From contig JALWBS010000081.1 of the NCBI GenBank assembly GCA_027037025.1, positions 1 to 25,846 on the forward strand: a DNA stretch of 25,846 nucleotides. Reading direction: 5' to 3'. The position numbers were made by a program, and so were the translations under genes. The first letter of the stretch is position 1. Every line of letters starts with the position of its first letter. This document shows positions 6,023 to 13,315 of this stretch, one piece after another. Origin of the DNA: Desulfurococcales archaeon (GTDB lineage: Archaea > Thermoproteota > Thermoprotei_A > Sulfolobales > Ignisphaeraceae). Under the pieces are notes generated by a model. That model ran no database searches, was not told the origin of the DNA, and worked only from the letters and a program-made list of their open reading frames with translations.

Positions 6023-6295
6023 TCACGGAAGTTGAGGCATGGGCGGGTTCGGAAACTTTGTCGAGAGCATCGACGCTATGTAGTATATCAACCAGAATAT
6101 GGTTGAACCCACAGCTATCCAGAACGCACCCCACACAGCGTCCTCGATGAGACCCTGACCAACCCTTCTAGCCTTGCCTATGGGTATCGGCGAGCCCTTG
6201 ATTGCCCAGCCTATTACCCAGGTTAGTAGGAACAGGAACCATGATATGATCACGGCTCTATCTATGAAGTTCTTTATCAGCGTTAGTATATCCAC
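6023..6295 (-). CDS. cedA1: CedA1, pilin-like small subunit of the Ced DNA import system
   Basis: 90 residues from a GTG at 6295-6293. A TTG seven codons upstream is also open, but the TATA box at 6319-6326 puts transcription initiation at about 6297, so a leaderless GTG start fits best. There are two membrane segments, about residues 15-33 and 54-76, separated by the basic motif PIPIGKARRVGQGLIEDA (36-53), and a proline-rich tail NPPMPQLP. CedA1 is reported to be the VirB2-like subunit of Ced conjugation-type pili in crenarchaea. It is the first gene of the cedA1-cedA-cedA2 operon. Confidence 0.82.
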   Translation of the reverse strand: MDILTLIKNFIDRAVIISWFLFLLTWVIGWAIKGSPIPIGKARRVGQGLIEDAVWGAFWIAVGSTIFWLIYYIASMLSTKFPNPPMPQLP

Positions 6296-6318
6296 AGCGC
6301 CCCTCAGTAATGCCAAGG

Positions 6319-6326
6319 TTTATAAA
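6319..6326 (-). promoter_or_regulatory. TATA box for the cedA1-cedA-cedA2 operon
   Basis: The perfect palindrome TTTATAAA lies three bases beyond the Lhr stop codon. Its centre is about 28 nt before the cedA1 GTG, the distance expected for a leaderless transcript. It is therefore the probable Ced promoter, packed between two genes on the same strand. Confidence 0.7.
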
Positions 6327-6329
6327 GAG

Positions 6330-9218
6330 TCACTTTCTCCAGAACCGCCTCGTTAACAGGTAATTTCTTTGGCATTGAATTACGAGATCGATAAGCTCGT
6401 TAACATCTCTAGCCCTAGATAGAATTCTCTTCGCATTCTCTGGACCTATTCCAACGGCTTGGAGTACTATGAGCGCCAGCACCCCGTAATCCATTACCAG
6501 CGACGCGATCTTTCTATGCTTATCCAGAAACGCTTTATCATCGCTACTCAGCTTGGAAAGACCGTGTCTTTGCAGCAATTTGATTACTCGCCTTAAGCGG
6601 TTGGACTCCTCGTCGTCTCGAACCATCGTCAATGCCTTGGATTGGCATCGAGGACACTTAATCTCAATGCGTCTCAGCATTTCGAGGTCAGTCGAAGCGT
6701 TGTCGTTAACGAAGCTCTCGATAACCGATTTAAGGTTCGTGCTCCAGCGATAGCAACACGAGAGGCACTGTAGATGCACGATGTTGTTAGAGAGTCTTCG
6801 AAGCATGATGTTCGTAAGGGAGGTTCTTGGTAGTGGTGGTGCTACGTTCAGCGACAAAGGTGTTAAGGATGCTACCTCCTTAACGAGCTTCGACGGCTCC
6901 CTGACGAGGTAGACGATGATTCGAGTTCCCGGGGACTTCAACTTGTTAAGGAACTTCTCTAGGGCTTTGAAATCCAGCTTCTCAACCTCGAGTTCTCGAA
7001 ACGCTTCCTCTCTAACGATATCGATCTGTTTGAGCCCAGGTAGGACGCGTTTGGCTTCTCCCAACGATACTCTATGAGACACGAGACCCATCTTCTTAGC
7101 TACCTTGATCACGAACCAGTCGAACAGCGGTGTCGAAGTAACGAAGCGTTTTACGATGTGTATCGCGTGTTCAAGATCTAATTTCTTCAAATACTCGAGG
7201 ACTCGACGTAGCTCGGCCCTATCGATGGGCCTCGGTAAGGCTATTAGTGTGCACACCTGGTGTGCTCGATAGCTCGTTCGTATCCCTACGAGCTCCTCCA
7301 CCACTGCGGATAGTAAGAGCGCTAGAGCCTCGGAGCCTCGGGTACCGAGACACGAGTATACGGCAATGTATGGAAAGGTTTTCGAGGTAGAGACCTCGAT
7401 AACAACGCTGCTTAAACTGGGCCTTATCCTACACAGCTCAGCGAGGTATTCCTTAACAAGTTCTATAGCGTTCTCAGATAGGTTGAGGCTTCTCAGCACT
7501 TCGTCTACTTGCGAATCGTCAGTGCATGAACATAGATCCTCGATCGTTCTGCAAACCTCCTCCGCAACTTCTGTGGATACCGGTATGTTCTCGCCTACCC
7601 ATCTCGGTAGCTTCAGTGCTTCGGTTCTTGTCACGGGCTCCAGCAGCACCTCTCTAGACTCGTCATTTACTGAGACAATCTTCCACAGCTTACCCCCGAG
7701 AACAACAACATCCCCCTCGTTGCAGGTGACCACGAACTCCTCGTCCAACGTAGCAATCGTTTTCAGTGTTAAGACGTCTTTAGCTCTGTACTTAGCTGTG
7801 TCGACGATCATTGTCGTAGTCTTGTAGTAAAGCTCTCCACGCTTAGTCACCTCCACCGCTCCATCCTCCCGGATGTTTATCAGCCTCAGATCCTTTGCAA
7901 AACCAATGACCTTCTCAAGATCTTCCATGTCCAAGTTTGAGAAGGGCTTCGTGTTAACGAGGATTTTGTGTATGTGCTCGACCTTCGGCCTCTTCCATTC
8001 CAGAGCTATCCCTATCAGTTGATGAAGCGCTACGTCTAATGCCGAGCTATACGTTGGCAAGTCCTCGATCTCGTAGTTCATAACCTTGCGTGTTATTACA
8101 CCAGCTTCTAAGAGCTCGAGTAGCATGGGAGGGACTAGGACTATTCCTCTAGAGACCAACCCTTCGCGATGACCAGCTCGACCCACTCTCTGCACGAGCC
8201 TAGCTGCTTGCCTCGGGGACATCACCTGCACAACCAGATCAACTCCTCCAACGTCTATCCCCAGCTCTAAGCTAGAGGTCGCTATCACGACCCTTAGATC
8301 GCCTCTCTTGAGGGAAAACTCTATGCTCTCTCTAACTTCTCTCGATAGAGATCCATGGTGAACACCTACGCTACCCAGAGCGTTTCTCAGCAGATACCCA
8401 AGCTCCTCCGCCGCTACGCGCGTGTTCACGAAGATCAGTATCTGTCCAGATCTACGTTCTCGAAGCACCTCAAGCATTCTGGGAACGACGTAGAGCGCTT
8501 CGGCGAAGCTAGAGACGTTCGTACGAGGGCCTAGAGTATCCACTTCGATTTCGTACGACTTAGCGTGCTTAACGTCGATGATCTCGAATGGTCTTGGGTA
8601 AAAGAAGAACTCAGCTATGGCCTCGGCCTTCCCAACGGGAGCGGAAAGCGCTATTCTTCTAACATGCCTTCGAGCGAGAACGTCCAGCCTGTTTAGCGCG
8701 ACGACCAGCTCTAATCCTCGCTTACTCGTGTACAGTTCCTGAGCTTCGTCCACGACCACAAATGAACAGTTTCTCAGGTACTCCCGGAGTCCACGATGAA
8801 GAAGCACTATCTGGAGGCTCTCCGGCGTGGTTACCAACACATGCGGAGGATTGGATACAATCCTCCTTCTCTGACTCTGAGTGGTATCTCCGTGCCAGAC
8901 GGCGACGCTGAATCCGATGATCGAAGCAATTCTGGAGATCCTAGCGCTTATATCTCTATTAAGGGCTCTGAGAGGCGTTACGTAGAGAATCGATACGGGC
9001 TCCGCGTTATTCATGCATTTCTGTAGCAGAGGTATGAGGACGGCTTCGGTCTTACCTGTTCCAGTGGGTGCAACGAGAAGCACATCCCTATCGCTCCCAA
9101 CGATCTTTGGAATGGCAGCTCTCTGCGTAATCGTTGGTCTTTTTAGCCCGAGCGACGGTAAGACCTTCGCGATTCGCTCGCTTACTCCAAGACTGATCCA
9201 CTCGCTCAAGATGTGCAT
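6330..9218 (-). CDS. lhr: Lhr-type superfamily 2 DNA/RNA helicase
   Basis: 962 residues from the ATG at 9218-9216, which has GGGGAT before it; a GTG seven codons upstream (9239) is the alternative. Helicase motifs in order: Q-motif region PTITQRAAIP, Walker A APTGTGKTEA (about 51-59), TPLRALNRD, TTPESLQ, motif II DEAQ (about 157-160), SAPVGKAEAIAEFF, FVNTRVAAEEL, HHGSLSREVRESIE, ATSSLELGIDVG and QRVGRAGHREG. The last two are typical of Lhr. The C-terminal half holds the Lhr winged-helix/core domain, a four-cysteine zinc site (CLSCC, later CPRC) and a helix-hairpin-helix-like AVGIGPENAKRIL. Archaeal Lhr proteins act in DNA repair and possibly RNA metabolism. Motif II is DEAQ rather than the common DEIH/DEVH. 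Confidence 0.9.
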   Translation of the reverse strand: MHILSEWISLGVSERIAKVLPSLGLKRPTITQRAAIPKIVGSDRDVLLVAPTGTGKTEAVLIPLLQKCMNNAEPVSILYVTPLRALNRDISARISRIASIIGFSVAVWHGDTTQSQRRRIVSNPPHVLVTTPESLQIVLLHRGLREYLRNCSFVVVDEAQELYTSKRGLELVVALNRLDVLARRHVRRIALSAPVGKAEAIAEFFFYPRPFEIIDVKHAKSYEIEVDTLGPRTNVSSFAEALYVVPRMLEVLRERRSGQILIFVNTRVAAEELGYLLRNALGSVGVHHGSLSREVRESIEFSLKRGDLRVVIATSSLELGIDVGGVDLVVQVMSPRQAARLVQRVGRAGHREGLVSRGIVLVPPMLLELLEAGVITRKVMNYEIEDLPTYSSALDVALHQLIGIALEWKRPKVEHIHKILVNTKPFSNLDMEDLEKVIGFAKDLRLINIREDGAVEVTKRGELYYKTTTMIVDTAKYRAKDVLTLKTIATLDEEFVVTCNEGDVVVLGGKLWKIVSVNDESREVLLEPVTRTEALKLPRWVGENIPVSTEVAEEVCRTIEDLCSCTDDSQVDEVLRSLNLSENAIELVKEYLAELCRIRPSLSSVVIEVSTSKTFPYIAVYSCLGTRGSEALALLLSAVVEELVGIRTSYRAHQVCTLIALPRPIDRAELRRVLEYLKKLDLEHAIHIVKRFVTSTPLFDWFVIKVAKKMGLVSHRVSLGEAKRVLPGLKQIDIVREEAFRELEVEKLDFKALEKFLNKLKSPGTRIIVYLVREPSKLVKEVASLTPLSLNVAPPLPRTSLTNIMLRRLSNNIVHLQCLSCCYRWSTNLKSVIESFVNDNASTDLEMLRRIEIKCPRCQSKALTMVRDDEESNRLRRVIKLLQRHGLSKLSSDDKAFLDKHRKIASLVMDYGVLALIVLQAVGIGPENAKRILSRARDVNELIDLVIQCQRNYLLTRRFWRK

Positions 9219-9266
9219 ATCCCCTTCGGCGCCAGGCACTCAGCACGCCATGCAATTGTAAATACG

Positions 9267-9274
9267 CTTAAAAT
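9267..9274. promoter_or_regulatory. Shared AT-rich TATA candidate between lhr and rpo13
   Basis: CTTAAAAT sits about 53 nt upstream of the lhr ATG and about 44 nt upstream of the rpo13 TTG. Initiation about 26 nt away in each direction would give leaders of roughly 25 nt (lhr) and 17 nt (rpo13). Confidence 0.4.
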
Positions 9275-9313
9275 GCTTACTTTCGTGGAGCGCCGCGGAA
9301 CCGGTGAGAGAGC

Positions 9314-9580
9314 TTGAGAGAGGAGGAGATCTCGGTCGAGGGAAGCGAAGAGGCTTCAGAAAGATCAGACGAGTACTACGAGAGCGAAGAGGAGGAGCTG
9401 GAATCCAAGGAGCTCAGCTTATCCGAGGTTGAGGTATTCATCGAGCGTGGAGAGCTTTGGGACAAGATGGCTCTCGGAGAGATCTCCGTAGACAAGGGGG
9501 TAGAGCTACACAAGCAGATCCTAGCAAAGATGCCAACGCCAGCAACTACTGTTAGCAGGAGGAGAAGAAGGAGAAAGTGA
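9314..9580 (+). CDS. rpo13: DNA-directed RNA polymerase subunit Rpo13
   Basis: 88 residues from a TTG at 9314. It has three parts: a highly acidic N-terminus (residues 1-37, EYYESEEEELESKE), a helix-turn-helix core LSLSEVEVFIERGELWDKMA then LGEISVDKGVELHKQIL (36-72), and a basic tail SRRRRRRK. This tripartite design and the core pattern, with L-WD-hhh-G-IS-D, match Rpo13 of Sulfolobus, which sits near the downstream DNA channel of crenarchaeal RNA polymerase and contacts DNA with its tail. Rpo13 is known only from part of the Crenarchaeota, so it is a useful lineage marker. The gene converges on the next one with a five-base gap. The identification is from recalled family features, not a search. 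Confidence 0.75.
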   Translation: MREEEISVEGSEEASERSDEYYESEEEELESKELSLSEVEVFIERGELWDKMALGEISVDKGVELHKQILAKMPTPATTVSRRRRRRK

Positions 9581-9585
9581 TCTAT

Positions 9586-9969
9586 TCAGTAGATGGATTG
9601 GGTCTCGGTTTCGTAGCTGTACCCCAACCTTTTCAGAGCTTCTTCGACTACGCTCCTATCGATGGATCTATCGAATATTATCACGACGAACTTGTCCCCA
9701 TCTCGTTTTACGAGCTTCAGTTTATCGACTAGAACCATCCCCTTTATCATCTCGGACAAGTTCTTTTTCGGCGTTAGATAGTCCTTGAACTTCTTGCGCA
9801 TGAATTCGTAGAAAGCATCGAAATTCTTTATCATCCTTATAGCGTCGCTTAGATCCTCCCCTCCTTTACCCGTCATGTTGTGGAGCTCGTTAAGTAGTTT
9901 CAGAGCCCCCTCGGCATCTATTTCAACCGCTACGTACTGACCTATGATCTCGGTTATGCGGGCCTTCAA
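9586..9969 (-). CDS. Unrecognised 127-residue protein
   Basis: I do not recognise this protein. It starts at a TTG (9969-9967), since no ATG or GTG lies nearby; a TATATA element at 10001-10010 is at the right distance for a short leader. Sequence features are a beta strand start (MKARITEIIGQYVAVEIDAE), an alpha-helical middle containing NFDAFYEFMRKKFKDYL (about 49-65) followed by TPKKNLSEMIKGM, and a strand-turn-helix end, VIIFDRSIDRSVVEEALKRL then GYSYETE. It is soluble and charged. It is divergent from the first PCNA gene and convergent with rpo13, so it seems to be a single-gene unit. Surrounding genes suggest a role in information processing, but nothing in the sequence proves it. Confidence 0.65.
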   Translation of the reverse strand: MKARITEIIGQYVAVEIDAEGALKLLNELHNMTGKGGEDLSDAIRMIKNFDAFYEFMRKKFKDYLTPKKNLSEMIKGMVLVDKLKLVKRDGDKFVVIIFDRSIDRSVVEEALKRLGYSYETETQSIY

Positions 9970-10000
9970 GATGCGACCCGATTACAGTAAGGCATTGCTA

Positions 10001-10010
10001 GGATATATAT
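10001..10010. promoter_or_regulatory. TATATA element between the unknown gene and PCNA
   Basis: GGATATATAT is nearly symmetric. On the plus strand it predicts initiation near 10032, which excludes the ATG codons at 10009 and 10018 as PCNA starts and supports the TTG at 10045. On the minus strand it predicts initiation near 9980, just before the TTG at 9969. Confidence 0.6.
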
Positions 10011-10044
10011 GCTCGTCATGAGTATCGTAGGACGGGGGTGCGGG

Positions 10045-10803
10045 TTGAGCGTTCGGGTAACCTACCCGATAGGCGCGAATTTTAAGAAGATAGCGCAAGC
10101 CTGCTCTGCAGCACTCGAGGAGATTCCGATAGTGTTCAGCCCCGATGGGATGTTGATCGAGGGTCTGAGTCCAGACAAAGCAGTGATGCTCTCGGTGTTT
10201 CTCCCTGCCACGTCGTTCGAAGAGTACAATCTATCCGAAGAGGTTAGCGTCGTTGCTTCCAAGGACGAGTTCGTAAGGGCTTTCAGAAGAGCTACCAAGA
10301 GGGATCGCGTCACCTTCGAACTAACTCCGGGCTCTCGCGAGCTAGTGGTAAGGGTAACGAATGTTAGGACGAGTGTCGAACGCGAGTACTCCGTTTCGCT
10401 TAGCGAGGTCGGAGCTCAAAGGATTGGAGAGCTCGACATAGAGCTCGAGGTTACGGCTAGGATGCCCAGCGACGAGCTTGCAACGGTGATCAAGGACGTG
10501 GCGATCGTTGCCGACGAAGCGACTTTCCAGTTCACTTCGGAAACCAACTCGATCAAGATCGTGGCGTTCGGAGATCTTGGAGAGTACAGGACGGAGCTCA
10601 AGCAGTTCAAACCACTCACGTTGATAGAGTCGACGGTTAGCAACGCATCATCTAAGTTCAGCGTGGATCATCTGAAGATACTCGCTAAGATACTGGACCT
10701 AGCTGATGAAGTGACTCTAGCATTTGGCCCGGATAAGCCTCTTAAGGCGGTTCTCGACATCGGGGGTGGTAAGGTAACGCTGTGGATTGCACCCAGAGCT
10801 TAG
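10045..10803 (+). CDS. pcn: DNA polymerase sliding clamp (PCNA), first paralogue
   Basis: 252 residues from the TTG at 10045, chosen because GGGGGTG precedes it, the predicted transcript begins at about 10032, and the product then starts SVRVTYPIGANFKKIAQACS like other clamps. Two-domain PCNA features are ALEEIPIVFSPDGMLIEGLS, DKAVMLSVFLP, the DEFVRAFRRATKRDRV helix, an interdomain connector around residues 115-130, and the C-terminal KILAKILDLADEVTLAFG. PCNA rings tether DNA polymerase, ligase and FEN1. Crenarchaea usually make heterotrimeric clamps from two or three paralogues; a second copy lies at 12560. It stops five bases before the convergent DUF72 gene. Confidence 0.92.
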   Translation: MSVRVTYPIGANFKKIAQACSAALEEIPIVFSPDGMLIEGLSPDKAVMLSVFLPATSFEEYNLSEEVSVVASKDEFVRAFRRATKRDRVTFELTPGSRELVVRVTNVRTSVEREYSVSLSEVGAQRIGELDIELEVTARMPSDELATVIKDVAIVADEATFQFTSETNSIKIVAFGDLGEYRTELKQFKPLTLIESTVSNASSKFSVDHLKILAKILDLADEVTLAFGPDKPLKAVLDIGGGKVTLWIAPRA

Positions 10804-10808
10804 ACCAG

Positions 10809-11582
10809 CTAAATAACGGTGAGCCCGCTTTCTTTGGCTAAGGACTTAAAGCGAGCTGCATCGTTGAACATGTACACGTTGTTGAACATCACGTACGCTT
10901 CGTCAACGAGGTTCGAGTACTTGGTGACTACGTGAAGTAGTTTACTAAGATCTTCGTCCGTATACCTGTACCTATAGTTGACTTCTCCATTGAGCCCGTG
11001 TAGCCTTGTGTAAAGTATGCGGGCTTCGTGAGGAATGGCCACGGGCTCTCTCTTCAGCAGATCTACAACGTGTACTACGCCCAGCTCAACAACCTTTGCT
11101 ACGGCTTCCGGATGCTGGTTCCAAGTTCCTCGGGGTTCCCAGCATAGGAGAAACTCACGGCTCTTTATCGTCGAGAAGAACTCTATTGCGTTACGAAGGT
11201 TCTCCTCGCTGTACCCGAAGCTGGGAGGAGTCTGGAAGACTATGGCGCGAGCTCTCAGCACAAGGGATACTCTACGAAGTTTCTCCCAAGCCTCGAAATT
11301 CTCCTTGGTAGGCTTTAGGAATCCATAGTTGTCCAGGTTTCCGCTGGGCTTATGCTTCATCCTTCTCCACGTAGGGCTAGTAGATGGGTGCGTAATTACC
11401 TGCCACGCCTTCACGGTTACTATCGCGTCGCTAGGTATCGAGCTTCGGAAAGACTCGGCCCAACCTTCGCTGGGTAGATCGTAAAAGGTGTTCTGAAGCT
11501 CTACGGCTCTAAGAGTTTCGAAGTACCTGGATCGAGAGACGGGTATACCGCAGCACCCAACGATCAATTTCAAGATATTCAC
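10809..11582 (-). CDS. DUF72 (YecE-like) TIM-barrel family protein
   Basis: 257 residues from a GTG at 11582-11580 that directly follows the upstream stop codon. DUF72 features: LIVGCCGIPVSRSRYFETL at the start, VELQNTFYDLP, VTVKAWQVITHP, the region with AIVFQTPPSFGYSEENL, FLLCWEPRGTW near residue 150, the LYTRLHGLNG segment, and the terminal EAYVMFNNVYMFNDAARF that corresponds to the YVYFNNH-type end of the family. The fold is a TIM barrel related to sugar isomerases and endonuclease IV; the biochemical role is unknown. It is the last gene of a three-gene leftward operon with a metallo-beta-lactamase-like protein and an AbrB-type protein. Confidence 0.88.
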   Translation of the reverse strand: MNILKLIVGCCGIPVSRSRYFETLRAVELQNTFYDLPSEGWAESFRSSIPSDAIVTVKAWQVITHPSTSPTWRRMKHKPSGNLDNYGFLKPTKENFEAWEKLRRVSLVLRARAIVFQTPPSFGYSEENLRNAIEFFSTIKSREFLLCWEPRGTWNQHPEAVAKVVELGVVHVVDLLKREPVAIPHEARILYTRLHGLNGEVNYRYRYTDEDLSKLLHVVTKYSNLVDEAYVMFNNVYMFNDAARFKSLAKESGLTVI

Positions 11583-12134
11583 CTATCGCTTCACCAGATT
11601 AATGCATCGGGTCGCGTCCAGTAGACATAGTATACCTTCTTTAAATCTATTAGTAACCTCGGGCAAGTCGCTGAGGAACGCTAGGCATAAGCGAACGGTT
11701 CTCCCATCCACGACGGCGTCGATGCATCTATACCCTTTACCGGATAGAGAGAACCTTAACGTGATACCGTCGAACACCATCTCGTAGGATTCGTATGATA
11801 CGGGTACAGGCTCCACATCGATGCCCTTACGTAGCTTCGGAGCAACATCTGGTGGAGCGGCTATGCGTATCCATGGAACGAGCTCTGTTAAGCTTCTGCA
11901 GTTCGCTATGCATGCGCTGTGCATAGGTACGACTACGTACTCGATGCTTCGTAAGCTTATTCCTAGCTCGATTATGTTCCTAGCTATTGCATGGGAGCTC
12001 TCACCAGCGCCGCACCCGAGTAATACGCACTTATCCTCCTTTAGCGAGCATAGTAGGATCACGGTGCAATCGCTCTCGTGGGTAAGGTCTCTACCTCCTA
12101 CTACGTAGATACCTGGCGCTATCGTTAAGTGCAT
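11583..12134 (-). CDS. Metallo-beta-lactamase-fold-like protein lacking the metal motif
   Basis: 183 residues from ATG 12134. The order of elements follows the metallo-beta-lactamase fold: GIYVVGGRDL (9-17), CTVILLCSLKEDKCVLLGCG in the place of the usual nucleotide-free strand pair, GESSHAIARNIIELGISLRS corresponding to the typical helix, and then IEYVVVPMHSACIANC (64-79) exactly where active enzymes have hhhTHxHxDH. Here the motif is reduced to a single His, so metal binding and hydrolysis of the normal type seem lost. Seven or more cysteines are present. It might act as a binding or regulatory subunit for the adjoining DUF72 protein. The fold call is an inference from pattern; an unrelated family remains possible. 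Confidence 0.6.
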   Translation of the reverse strand: MHLTIAPGIYVVGGRDLTHESDCTVILLCSLKEDKCVLLGCGAGESSHAIARNIIELGISLRSIEYVVVPMHSACIANCRSLTELVPWIRIAAPPDVAPKLRKGIDVEPVPVSYESYEMVFDGITLRFSLSGKGYRCIDAVVDGRTVRLCLAFLSDLPEVTNRFKEGILCLLDATRCINLVKR

Positions 12135-12142
12135 GGCAAACC

Positions 12143-12478
12143 CTATTCTACTGGTTTACACATGAAGCCCTCAAACTCTATTGGGGTCTCGGAAACGATC
12201 TTACATTTCAGTGCATCGCTGCCGCTTCGTATACACGATAGTGAGTGTATGTGTTGCCCATATTCACGAACTATGTCATCTAGCTCTTGAAGCTCTACGG
12301 AGTCTGCTACGCATAGAAACATCGTTCCCGGCTTTACCAATCTTATCTCTATAACTCCCCTCTCCTCATCGTAGACAACGAACACGCGACCCCCTCCCTC
12401 CAACCCCATGGCGAGCCTCATGTACGACGGTATCGTTATCCTCCCTTTAGCATCTACCTTCGTGACCTCCACATACAT
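12143..12478 (-). CDS. AbrB/SpoVT-type DNA-binding protein with an extra C-terminal domain
   Basis: 111 residues. The first 50 are a swapped-hairpin AbrB domain: VEVTKVDAKGRITIPSYMRL, then AMGLEGGGRVFVVYDEERGV and IEIRLVKP. The remaining 60 residues (FLCVADSVELQELDDIVREY, then four cysteines between about 81 and 107) form an unknown domain that might sense a ligand or redox state. Archaeal AbrB proteins act as transcription regulators or antitoxins. It leads a three-gene leftward operon with the metallo-beta-lactamase-like and DUF72 genes (gap eight bases), and lies divergent from the second PCNA gene, so it could regulate its own operon or PCNA. No toxin-like partner is evident. Confidence 0.8.
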   Translation of the reverse strand: MYVEVTKVDAKGRITIPSYMRLAMGLEGGGRVFVVYDEERGVIEIRLVKPGTMFLCVADSVELQELDDIVREYGQHIHSLSCIRSGSDALKCKIVSETPIEFEGFMCKPVE

Positions 12479-12517
12479 CCTAGCACCCGAACCACGTCAA
12501 GCTAATGTATATCTATC

Positions 12518-12523
12518 TTTAAT
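12518..12523. promoter_or_regulatory. TATA candidate shared by the AbrB operon and the second PCNA
   Basis: TTTAAT, within the AT-rich stretch 12505-12524, lies about 40 nt from both the AbrB ATG (12478) and the PCNA ATG (12560). Initiation about 26 nt away would give leaders of roughly 13-17 nt. The PCNA leader would hold the strong ribosome-binding site GGGGAGGG. Confidence 0.4.
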
Positions 12524-12559
12524 AGCGTTAGCGCAGAACCGATACCTCTAGGGGAGGGT

Positions 12560-13315
12560 ATGAAAGTCTACTTCAGATTCGCGGATGCTAGGCTATGGAG
12601 ATTCGTTTTGAGAGGGTTGGCAGAGTACCTCGACGTTGTTGGGATAATGGTTCACCCAGAAGAAGGCGTTAGGATCAAAGCTATGGATCCGAGCCACGTA
12701 ATGATGGTCGATTTCAGGATACCTAGGACAGCGTTCGATGAATTCGAGGTTGATCAAGAGACTACCTTGGCTGTGAACCTCGAGCTGAGTTCGAAGGTTC
12801 TGAGGAGAGCTACTAAGAACGATAAGCTTGTGATCTTTAGCGATGGATCTAAGATCTCGTTCGGGCTCGTGTCCAAGGGAGGCGTCGAGAGGTACTTCAC
12901 ACTACCTCTCCTCGCCGCGAAGTTTGAGGAGATACCGGAGCTCGAGCTGCAGCTCGACATCGAAGCCAAGACTCTCGGACCGACTTTTGCAACGGCTTTA
13001 TCGGTGCTGGAGAAGGCTGGTGATGTGCTTCGTATAAGAGCTCACAGCGAGGGGCTGTCGCTTATAGCATCATCGGAGCTCGGAGAGATAGAGTTCGAGT
13101 TCAGCGTAACCACGGGTACTCTCATCGATTACAGACCTCCAGAGAATGAGATCGTGAATAGCTATTCCCTCGAGTACTTCGACATCTTGGCCAAGGTATC
13201 TAAGCTGAGTGAGAGCATAACCATAAAGCTCGGTCCCGAGATGCCTTGCGAAATCGATGCTGAACTCCCTTCGGGAGCGTTGCTAAGAACCTTCATAGCC
13301 CCAAGGGTTGAGTGA
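12560..13315 (+). CDS. pcn: DNA polymerase sliding clamp (PCNA), second paralogue
   Basis: 251 residues with a strong ribosome-binding site (GGGGAGGG) before the ATG. The sequence is a standard clamp: MKVYFRFADARLWRFVLRGL, GIMVHPEEGVRIKAMDPSHV, VDFRIPRTAFDEFEV, NLELSSKVLRRATKNDKLVI, a connector near residues 115-128, FATALSVLEKAGDVLRI, and a C-terminal LAKVSKLSESITIKLG. The usual DPSHV signature after the first domain is better preserved than in the copy at 10045. The stop overlaps the PriS start as TGATG. In Sulfolobus a PCNA gene likewise precedes priS and gins15. With the paralogue 2 kb upstream, it probably contributes to a heteromeric ring. Confidence 0.95.
   Translation: MKVYFRFADARLWRFVLRGLAEYLDVVGIMVHPEEGVRIKAMDPSHVMMVDFRIPRTAFDEFEVDQETTLAVNLELSSKVLRRATKNDKLVIFSDGSKISFGLVSKGGVERYFTLPLLAAKFEEIPELELQLDIEAKTLGPTFATALSVLEKAGDVLRIRAHSEGLSLIASSELGEIEFEFSVTTGTLIDYRPPENEIVNSYSLEYFDILAKVSKLSESITIKLGPEMPCEIDAELPSGALLRTFIAPRVE

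Noticed and set aside
6021..6134. Longer N-terminus for CedA
   Set aside because: It lies entirely in the cedA1 gene in another frame. The GTG just after the cedA1 stop is a better start.
7366..7827. 153-residue plus-strand open frame inside lhr
   Set aside because: It is Ser/Thr/Leu-rich, antisense to conserved helicase sequence, with no ribosome-binding site or promoter; a shadow.
10009..10044. ATG codons at 10009 and 10018 as starts of the first PCNA
   Set aside because: They lie on or just after the TATA box and add nonhomologous residues; transcription should begin near 10032.
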